Shown here: positions 42,930 through 49,489 of the stretch, piece by piece
Layout of the letters: every line of letters starts with the position of its first letter
How positions within the stretch are numbered: the first letter of the stretch is position 1
NCBI GenBank assembly: GCA_964385635.1
Contig: CAYLPU010000018.1
Coordinates: forward strand, 1 to 62,490
Origin: CAYLPU01 sp964385635
Lineage (GTDB): Bacteria > Chloroflexota > Anaerolineae > B4-G1
DNA length: 62,490 nucleotides
Reading direction: 5' to 3'
The notes under the pieces: generated by a model
What the model was told of the DNA's origin: nothing
Databases searched by the model: none
What the model saw: the letters and a program-made list of their open reading frames with translations, nothing else
Position numbers and translations under genes: made by a program

Positions 42930-44012
42930 ATGTCTCCAGCCACCATCAAGCGTCACGTGCTTCCTGGTGAGGAAGGCGGGGATACAGCCTGGTTCTACCG
43001 GCAGAACAGTTTCGAGCAGCAGGAGATCTTCCGACAGGTTGCCTTCAAGCGCCGGCACTGGCCCCAACTCGGCGATGGCACTTACCGCGGTGGTACTTAC
43101 CCGCACATCCTGCCCACTGGGCATGAACGGCTGGTCTTCTACGAGCCTCTAGCCGATGCAATCCTGTCCTACCTGGCCGAAGAGGACATTACCCTCCACT
43201 CTGAAGTGCTGAACCTGAAGAGTTCTCAGGCAGCGTGCCTGAACTTTCTCTTCCCACTCCGGCAGAACCTTGATCTGGCCAAGGCTGCGTTGCAGCCTTT
43301 CCTTCCAGGTCTGCATGAGGTGACGGGAATCGAGTTCGAATACACAGGCCCGCCGGAGATCACGCAGTGGTTGGGCGAGCCGAAGGGAGGAAAGCGAGGG
43401 CTGTACCGCACCAGTATTGACGCGGCCATCTTCTGGACCGGAAGGAGCAAGCGGAGGTGCATAACTCTGGTTGAGTGGAAATACACCGAACGCGGTTTTG
43501 GTGCGTGCGGTGCCTTCAAACCGGCTCACAAGGATGAAAAGGCCAGGTGCCGGTCGCTGGATGTGGCGGAGGACGTAGACCCTGCCCGGTCGTGTTTGCT
43601 GACGACGGGTGAGGACCGCAGGTCACGGCGTTATTGGGAACATATGGAGGCAGCGGGCATTTCGCTTGCTGCCTTCGCGAGCGCGCAAGGCTGCCCCTTT
43701 CAGGGTCCATTCTATCAACTGATGCGTCAGTTCCTTCTGGCGGCGTACCTCCGGCAGACGGACGAGGCGGACGAGGTTGAGGTGGTCTCCATCGGCTTTT
43801 CCAGGAACATCAAACTGCACGCGGTTCCGCTGCAGCTCCACTCGCTAGTTGACAGGGAGGATGGGGGCATAATCGGCGCGTGGAACGTCGTGCTGAAAGG
43901 TGTGCCACCGATGTGTCATTGGACGGTGGAGCAGTTCATGGCGCGTGTGAATAGAATTGATGGAATTGACCTGGGCTGGCGAAACTATCTGCGCGAACGG
44001 TATGATGCGTGA
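42930..44012 (+). CDS. PD-(D/E)XK nuclease-like protein (PGN_0703-like)
   Basis: 360 residues. The region LHSEVLNLKSSQAACLNFLFPL (read in parts) and TSIDAAIFW followed by LVEWKYTE has the D...E-x-K spacing of PD-(D/E)XK nucleases. It is similar to the PGN_0703 family of putative restriction endonucleases (assignment from memory, moderate). No methyltransferase partner is adjacent. GAGGAGGTGA before the ATG at 42930. It stands between the DUF35 genes and the asparaginase and may be a defence gene inserted into the acyl-CoA cluster. Confidence 0.55.
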   Translation: MSPATIKRHVLPGEEGGDTAWFYRQNSFEQQEIFRQVAFKRRHWPQLGDGTYRGGTYPHILPTGHERLVFYEPLADAILSYLAEEDITLHSEVLNLKSSQAACLNFLFPLRQNLDLAKAALQPFLPGLHEVTGIEFEYTGPPEITQWLGEPKGGKRGLYRTSIDAAIFWTGRSKRRCITLVEWKYTERGFGACGAFKPAHKDEKARCRSLDVAEDVDPARSCLLTTGEDRRSRRYWEHMEAAGISLAAFASAQGCPFQGPFYQLMRQFLLAAYLRQTDEADEVEVVSIGFSRNIKLHAVPLQLHSLVDREDGGIIGAWNVVLKGVPPMCHWTVEQFMARVNRIDGIDLGWRNYLRERYDA

Positions 44013-44082
44013 GAGTTGGCATGGGGGATGTAAGGATGTCTGAAGCAACAGCCACATACTCTTCAATCAATATGGCGGTACT

Positions 44083-45033
44083 ATGAACAATCCTGTCACT
44101 CTCATTGTCCACGGCGGGGCCTACGACATTCCAAAGGAGACCCACCAGGCCCACATTGAGGGCTGTCGCCGCGCCGCGGATGCAGGTCGGGCCGTGCTTG
44201 TTCGCGGTGGGTCAGCGCTGGAGGCGGTCGAGGCGGCCGTGCGCGTGATGGAGAATGACCCTACCTTCGACGCTGGCTACGGTTCCTTCCTCAACGCCGC
44301 GGCCGAGGTCGAACTGGACGCTATCATCATGGACGGCCACGACCTCAACTTCGGCGCAGTGGCAGCCGTGCAGCGGGTACGCCATCCGGTCACGCTGGCC
44401 CGGCTGGTAATGACCAAGAGCGAGCACGCGATGCTCGTCGGCGCGGGCGCGGAGGCTTTCGCCCGCGAGCACGGCTTACCCATCTGTCCGCCCAAGGAAC
44501 TGCTGACCGGTCGGGAACTGGAGCGCTGGAAGACGGCCCAGCCAGAGAAAGAAACCGGGTTTTTTCTCAAAAACCCGGTTTCTGCGCCATCGGACACAGT
44601 CGGCGCGGTGGCGCTGGACGCGGACGGGAATCTGGCAGCCGCCACCTCCACCGGCGGCACCTTCAACAAACTCCCTGGTCGCGTGGGCGATTCGCCCCTG
44701 GTGGGCTGTGGGGCCTACGCCGATAATCGCACCGGCGCTGTTTCCGCGACCGGTTTGGGTGAACTGCTGATGAGGGTGGTCATCAGCAAGGCCGCGTGCG
44801 ATTTCATCGCCAGGGGGCTGGCTGCCCAGGAAGCGGCCGATGCAGCCGTCGCACTCCTTGCCGAGCGCACCGCCGGACATGGCGGGATCATCGTGCTCGA
44901 CCGGCTGGGCCGCGTCGGCATCGCTCACAACACTCCCTACATAGCCCACGCCTATATCACTGCCGGCGGCGAAGTCACCACCGGCATAGAATATCCCCCT
45001 CCCCGAAGCGAGGAGGGGGCGGGGGAGATGTAA
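44083..45033 (+). CDS. iaaA: Isoaspartyl peptidase / plant-type L-asparaginase
   Basis: 316 residues of the Ntn-hydrolase isoaspartyl aminopeptidase family. The autocleavage point and nucleophile Thr172 are in SDTVGAVALDADGN, followed by TSTGG. The alpha subunit starts with LIVHGGAYDIP. Residues 157-167 (ETGFFLKNPVS) come from the palindrome at 44551-44582, inserted in frame in the variable linker just before the cleavage site, where it should do little harm. The last residues (YPPPRSEEGAGEM) derive from a second, G/C-rich palindrome. It hydrolyses beta-aspartyl dipeptides and asparagine. No clear ribosome binding site. Confidence 0.88.
   Translation: MNNPVTLIVHGGAYDIPKETHQAHIEGCRRAADAGRAVLVRGGSALEAVEAAVRVMENDPTFDAGYGSFLNAAAEVELDAIIMDGHDLNFGAVAAVQRVRHPVTLARLVMTKSEHAMLVGAGAEAFAREHGLPICPPKELLTGRELERWKTAQPEKETGFFLKNPVSAPSDTVGAVALDADGNLAAATSTGGTFNKLPGRVGDSPLVGCGAYADNRTGAVSATGLGELLMRVVISKAACDFIARGLAAQEAADAAVALLAERTAGHGGIIVLDRLGRVGIAHNTPYIAHAYITAGGEVTTGIEYPPPRSEEGAGEM
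44551..44582. repeat. 32-bp palindrome inserted in frame in the asparaginase gene
   Basis: GAAACCGGGTTTTTT-CTC-AAAAACCCGGTTTC; identical to the cores at 14469-14500 and 54011-54042 except for the loop (CTC in place of CTG). It adds about 11 codons in frame upstream of the nucleophile Thr. Confidence 0.9.
44998..45030. repeat. G/C palindrome at the asparaginase-CoA transferase junction
   Basis: CCCCCTCCCC followed by GGAGGGGGCGGGGGAG. It forms the last codons of the asparaginase, and its GGGGGAG lies about 10 bases before the ATG at 45038. The repeat may thus supply the ribosome binding site of the CoA-transferase gene. Confidence 0.65.
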
Positions 45034-45037
45034 GACA

Positions 45038-46060
45038 ATGAACGTTCTGCAAACAGGCCAAGGCGAACTGATCGGGTGGCACGACCCGGACGAGCACCGC
45101 GCCTGGGTCGCCGCGCACAAGTCACGTGCCCTGAAAGATAAGCGCACCACAGTACAGGAAGCAGTCGCCCAATACGTGCCCGACGGGGCGCTGATCGCCT
45201 GCGGCGGCTTTGGCCACATCCGCGTCTCAATGGCCGCCGTCTACGAGATCGTCCGGCAGCGTAAGCGGGGCCTCACCTTTTGCGGCAAGACCGCCGTGCA
45301 AGACTCCGACGTCCTCATCGCCGCTGGTGCTGTCTGCCGCATTGAGGTGGCCTACGCCTTCGGGCACGAACTGCGGGGGCTCTCGCCCGCCTCACGTCGC
45401 GCCGTCGAGGGCGGGCGCTGCCAGGTGGTGGCCGAGATCAGCAACGCTGGTTACCAGTGGCGCTTCCTGGCCGCCGCGATGGGGCTGCCGTTCATCCCCA
45501 CGCGGGTGATGCTCGGCACCGACACGCTGGCACAGAGTTCAGCCCGCGTCATCGAGGATCCATTCAGCGGCAAGCCCATCTGCCTGCTGCCTGCCTGCTA
45601 TCCCGATGTGGTGTTGATGCACGTCCACCGCTGCGACGAGTACGGCAACTGCCAGATTGACGGCATCGCCATCGAGGACTTTGAGTTGGCCCGCGCCGCC
45701 CGGCGGCTGATCATCACCACCGAGAAGATTGTGGACGAAGACGTGATTCGTGAGTATCCGCAGCGCACGGCCATCCCCTACTACCTGGTGGACGCTGTCG
45801 TCGAGGTGCCGTATGGGGCACACCCCACGCTGATGCCCGACCGGTATTACTTCGACGAAACGCACATCGGCGAATGGCTGCACCTCTCGAAGACGGACGA
45901 GGGCGCGGCCGAGTATTCCGACCGGTACGTTTACGGCGTCGAGGACTTTGCTGAGTACCTGGAGTTGATCGGGGGGCAAGAGCAACTGGAGTACCTGCGC
46001 CAGGTGGAGCACCTGGAGGCTCCGCTGCGCGCGCCCTGGCTGGAGGAGAAGGGGAAATGA
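45038..46060 (+). CDS. CoA-transferase subunit A (glutaconate type)
   Basis: 340 residues, family I CoA-transferase alpha subunit. Sequence pointers are YVPDGALIACGGFGHIRVSM, VYEIVRQRKRGLTF, MGLPFIPTRVMLGTDT and HVHRCDEYGNCQI. It partners with the B subunit, whose ATG overlaps this stop (ATGA). Moves CoA between carboxylic acids; the exact acid is unknown. GctA-like proteins of this group also occur in steroid or aromatic ring degradation (IpdA). Confidence 0.88.
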   Translation: MNVLQTGQGELIGWHDPDEHRAWVAAHKSRALKDKRTTVQEAVAQYVPDGALIACGGFGHIRVSMAAVYEIVRQRKRGLTFCGKTAVQDSDVLIAAGAVCRIEVAYAFGHELRGLSPASRRAVEGGRCQVVAEISNAGYQWRFLAAAMGLPFIPTRVMLGTDTLAQSSARVIEDPFSGKPICLLPACYPDVVLMHVHRCDEYGNCQIDGIAIEDFELARAARRLIITTEKIVDEDVIREYPQRTAIPYYLVDAVVEVPYGAHPTLMPDRYYFDETHIGEWLHLSKTDEGAAEYSDRYVYGVEDFAEYLELIGGQEQLEYLRQVEHLEAPLRAPWLEEKGK

Positions 46061-46830
46061 ACCAAGATTACAACCCCACCGAATTGCTGGCTTACGTCGC
46101 GGCCGGGCTGTTGGAGGACAACAAGTCGGTCTTCGTCGGCACGGGACTACCGATGATCGCAGCGATGCTGGCCCAGCGCACCCATGCGCCTAACCTGCTT
46201 ATCATCTTCGAGGCGGGCGGCATCGGTCCGCAGGTGCCGGTGCTGCCCATCTCCGTCGGCGACAGCCGCACCTTCTACCACGCCTGCGCCGCCTCCAGTA
46301 TGCACGACGTGATGTCGGCGGGACAGGCTGGCTACGTGGACTACGGCTTCCTCGGCGCAGCGCAGATGGACCGCTATGGCAACCTCAACACGACTGTCAT
46401 CGGTCCACACGAGACGCCCAAAGTGCGTCTCCCCGGCAGTGGCGGGGCCAACGACATCGGCTCGTTCTGCTGGCACACCATCATCGTGATGCGGCAGGAC
46501 CAGCGGCGTTTCGTAGAGCGTCTGGACTTCCTCACCACGCCCGGCTACCTGGATGGGCCAGGCGCGCGTGAGCGGGCCGGGCTGCCGGCGAATAGCGGCC
46601 CCCACCGTGTCATCACCCAACTGGGGCTGTACGACTTTGACGCGGAGAGCAAGCGTATGCGGCTGCTCGCGACCCACCCCGGCGTCGCCGTGGACGACGT
46701 GCGGGCCAACAGCGGCTTCGAACTCATCATCCCCTATGATAACGGGGTGGCGACGACCGAACCGCCCCCACCGAAGGTACGCCGCATCCTGCGCGAGATT
46801 GACCCCACGGGGATGGTGATCGGGAAATAA
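46057..46830 (+). CDS. CoA-transferase subunit B
   Basis: 257 residues, beta subunit of the family I CoA-transferase. The likely catalytic Glu is in LLIIFEAGGIGPQ, followed by LPISVGDSRTFYHA and LGAAQMDRYGNLNTTVIG. Overlaps subunit A by four bases, so expression is coupled. IpdB-like hydrolases of the same fold lack this Glu; its presence favours real CoA transfer. Confidence 0.88.
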   Translation: MNQDYNPTELLAYVAAGLLEDNKSVFVGTGLPMIAAMLAQRTHAPNLLIIFEAGGIGPQVPVLPISVGDSRTFYHACAASSMHDVMSAGQAGYVDYGFLGAAQMDRYGNLNTTVIGPHETPKVRLPGSGGANDIGSFCWHTIIVMRQDQRRFVERLDFLTTPGYLDGPGARERAGLPANSGPHRVITQLGLYDFDAESKRMRLLATHPGVAVDDVRANSGFELIIPYDNGVATTEPPPPKVRRILREIDPTGMVIGK

Positions 46831-46843
46831 ACAAGGAGTGACA

Positions 46844-47992
46844 ATGGACTTCGAACCAACCGAAGAACACCGCATGATCCGCCGTATGGTGCGGGACTTC
46901 GCCGAGAAGGAGATCGCACCCCGCGCCGAGGAGATAGACGCGACGGATCAGTTCCCTGACGATCTGTTCCGCCGGATGGGAGAACTGGGCATCCTGGGCC
47001 TCCCCTTCTCGGAGGAATACGGTGGCTCCGGCGGCAACTACACCAGCCTGGTCATCGCGCTGGAGGAGATCGCCCGCGTCTCTGGTTCCATGGCCATCAC
47101 CCTCGACGCCCACACCTCTCTCTGCTGCGAGCCCATCTATCTCTTCGGCACCGAGGAGCAGAAGCGGAAGTACCTGGTGCCGCTGGCCAGGGGGGAGAAG
47201 ATCGGCGCCTTTGGCCTGACCGAGCCGCAGGCTGGCTCCGACGCCGGGGCCACGCGCACCAGCGCCGTCCGCGACCATCAAACGGGCGAATGGGTCATCA
47301 ACGGCCAGAAGAATTTCATCACCAATGGCTCCATCGCTGACGTGGTCGTCGTCACCGCCAAGACCGACCCGGAAAAAGGCACGCGGGGCATCTCCACGTT
47401 CATCGTCGAAAAGGGCACGCCTGGCTTCGAGCCAGGACGGGACGAGAAGAAGATGGGGTTGAAAGGCTCGGTGACCTCAGAACTTTTTTTCGAGGGCTGC
47501 CGTGTCCCGGCGGAGAATCTGCTGGGCAAGGAGAACGAGGGCTTCAAACAGTTCCTGACCACGCTGGATGCCGGGCGGATCGCCATCGCGGCGATGGCGG
47601 TGGGGCTGGCGCAGGGAGCGTTCGAGAGGGCTGTTGCGTATGCGAGGGAGCGAGTGCAGTTTGGCCAGCCCATCGCCAGGTTCCAGGCTGTCCAGTGGAT
47701 GATCGCCGACGTGGCCACGGAGATTGAGGCCGCCCGCTTGATGGTCAACCGCGCTGCCTGGCTCAAGGAGCAGGGGGAGCGGTTCACCAAAGAGGCTGCG
47801 ATGGCTAAACTCTTCGCCACCGAGATGTCAGAGCGAGCCTGCCGCAAGGCGATCCAGGTCCACGGCGGCTACGGCTACGTGCGGGAGTACGAGGTCGAGC
47901 GCATGTACCGGGACCAGCGCCTCTGCGCCATTGGTGAGGGGACGAACGAGATCCAGCGTCTGGTCATCGCGCGGTGGGTGCTAGGGCGCTGA
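46844..47992 (+). CDS. Acyl-CoA dehydrogenase
   Basis: 382 residues from the ATG at 46844, which has AAGGAG six bases upstream (the frame begins at a GTG at 46838). Family motifs: FGLTEPQAGSDAGAT (FAD/substrate), WVINGQKNFITNG, and the catalytic Glu in AIGEGTNEIQRLVIA, with QVHGGYGYVREYEVERMYRD just before. A short/branched-chain type acyl-CoA dehydrogenase that oxidises an acyl-CoA to the enoyl-CoA with FAD and passes electrons to ETF. Last gene of the acyl-CoA cluster, 13 bases after the CoA-transferase. Confidence 0.93.
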   Translation: MDFEPTEEHRMIRRMVRDFAEKEIAPRAEEIDATDQFPDDLFRRMGELGILGLPFSEEYGGSGGNYTSLVIALEEIARVSGSMAITLDAHTSLCCEPIYLFGTEEQKRKYLVPLARGEKIGAFGLTEPQAGSDAGATRTSAVRDHQTGEWVINGQKNFITNGSIADVVVVTAKTDPEKGTRGISTFIVEKGTPGFEPGRDEKKMGLKGSVTSELFFEGCRVPAENLLGKENEGFKQFLTTLDAGRIAIAAMAVGLAQGAFERAVAYARERVQFGQPIARFQAVQWMIADVATEIEAARLMVNRAAWLKEQGERFTKEAAMAKLFATEMSERACRKAIQVHGGYGYVREYEVERMYRDQRLCAIGEGTNEIQRLVIARWVLGR

Positions 47993-48021
47993 GACCACAT
48001 CCCGGAATTCTGGACGCAGCC

Positions 48022-48055
48022 AGACCTGGCAGGTTTTCTGAAACCTGTCAGGTCT
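48022..48055. terminator. Palindromic repeat acting as bidirectional terminator
   Basis: AGACCTGGCAGGTTTTCTG / AAACCTGTCAGGTCT, a 34-base palindrome between two convergent genes. The same element, with a perfect outer stem, is at 59022-59055. The position and structure suggest termination in both directions, though T-runs are short. Confidence 0.65.
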
Positions 48056-48059
48056 TGAA

Positions 48060-49334
48060 TCATCCTGCCGCAGACCGGCCAGCAATCCAACCGGTAGAAA
48101 ACGCCGCTTGCAGGTTATAGCCGCCGGTGTCGGCATCCACGTCCAGCAGTTCACCGGCGAAATAGAGGCCCTCTACCAGGCGCGAAGTCATCGTGCGTGG
48201 GTCAACCTCTCGTGTGTCCACCCCACCGGCGGTGACGATTGCCTCCGTAAACGAACGATACCCGGTCACCTTCAGGCGGAAATCCTTCAACCACGTCCGT
48301 AGTCGCTTGCGCTCCTGAGCCGTGATCTGGTGTCCAACCTTGTCCGGGGAGATGGATGTCAGATCCATGCAAACGGGGATCAGTTTGCTGGGAAGCAGCC
48401 CTTTAAGCAACGTGTGAAACTGCTGCTTGCCATGCGCATCCAGGTCGCGGAGAAGACGGGCGTCCAGCGTGTGCTCGTCGAGAGCCGGTTTGAGATCAAT
48501 GGAAAGTGTCACGTCCTGGCCCAGGCGCAGCGCGTCCACAACCTGCCTGCTCAGGGAGAGGATGATCGGCCCGGAAAGACCGAAGTGGGTAAAGAGCATT
48601 TCGCCAAATATCTCTACTCGCTTTTTCCCATTGACCCACACGCGGACTGTCACGTTGCGCAGGCTCAGGCCTTGCAGCCTGGGGGCAACGTCGCCGGCTG
48701 TTTCCAGGGGGACCAGCGCCGGTCGAATCGGCACGATGGTGTGTCCCACTGATTCGGCCAGCCGATACCCATCCCCCGTTGACCCGGTGGCGGGATAAGA
48801 CGCCCCCCCGGTCGCGACGATTACAGCATCTGCGTGGACGTTCGCACGAAGTAGCCCGGTCGAGGTTTTCTGGGAAGAGGCACGGGCCACCTGCACCCCG
48901 ACTACCCGTCCTCCCTCGACAAGTAATCCCTCCACCGGCGATCGAGTCCGCAGGGTCGCGCCACGCTTGCTAACCCACCATATCAGCGCATCCACCACGT
49001 CATGGGCTCGACCGCTGGCTGGAAAGACCCGTCCTCCTCGCTCGGTCACGGTACGAACCTCCAGTCTTTCAAAGAAAGCCACGAGTTCAGATGTGAAAAA
49101 CCGGGAAAAAGCCTGGCGGAGGAAACGCCCATTCGGCCCGAAATGCGTGATGAACTCGGACAACGGAGCTACGTTGGTCAGATTACAACGCCCCTGGCCG
49201 GTGATGTATAGCTTGCGTCCCGGACGATCCATCTTTTCGAGAAGCAGCGTGTCGGCCCCCAGTTCGGCGGCCTGCCCAGCGGCCATCAAACCGGCTGCGC
49301 CTCCTCCAACGACGATCACTCGATGCTCTGTCAT
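48060..49334 (-). CDS. HI0933/BaiN-family FAD-dependent oxidoreductase
   Basis: 424 residues. N-terminal dinucleotide motif VIVVGGGAAGLMAAGQAAELG, then RPGRKLYITGQGRCNLTN, a signature of the HI0933/YhiN/BaiN flavoproteins. Further VIVATGGASYPATGSTGDGY and the C-terminal FAD motif GLYFAGELLDVDADTGGYNLQ. Full length. Members reduce double bonds of bile acids or have unknown roles (RdsA). AGAGGG before the ATG. Cytoplasmic, single gene. Confidence 0.92.
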   Translation of the reverse strand: MTEHRVIVVGGGAAGLMAAGQAAELGADTLLLEKMDRPGRKLYITGQGRCNLTNVAPLSEFITHFGPNGRFLRQAFSRFFTSELVAFFERLEVRTVTERGGRVFPASGRAHDVVDALIWWVSKRGATLRTRSPVEGLLVEGGRVVGVQVARASSQKTSTGLLRANVHADAVIVATGGASYPATGSTGDGYRLAESVGHTIVPIRPALVPLETAGDVAPRLQGLSLRNVTVRVWVNGKKRVEIFGEMLFTHFGLSGPIILSLSRQVVDALRLGQDVTLSIDLKPALDEHTLDARLLRDLDAHGKQQFHTLLKGLLPSKLIPVCMDLTSISPDKVGHQITAQERKRLRTWLKDFRLKVTGYRSFTEAIVTAGGVDTREVDPRTMTSRLVEGLYFAGELLDVDADTGGYNLQAAFSTGWIAGRSAAG

Positions 49335-49398
49335 ATACCCTCTTGGACGTTCTTGGACAATAACTGCTCAGGCTCTTCCCAAAACAGGCACAAATAGC

Positions 49399-49489
49399 AC
49401 ACGGATACACACAGATGAAACGGGTTCTCACAGATTTTTTTGTCTTTATCTGCGTATATCTGTGTGATCCGTGTGGATCCGTGTCCCAT
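49399..49489. repeat. CACGGAT...ATCCGTG repeat
   Basis: CACGGATACACACAGAT on the left and ATCTGTGTGATCCGTGTG on the right form an imperfect inverted repeat. Such stretches occur at gene ends and translate as IHTDHTD. The C-terminus of the YfhO-like protein (TRIHTDHTDIRR) reads through it, so the original stop may have been upstream. Confidence 0.6.
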
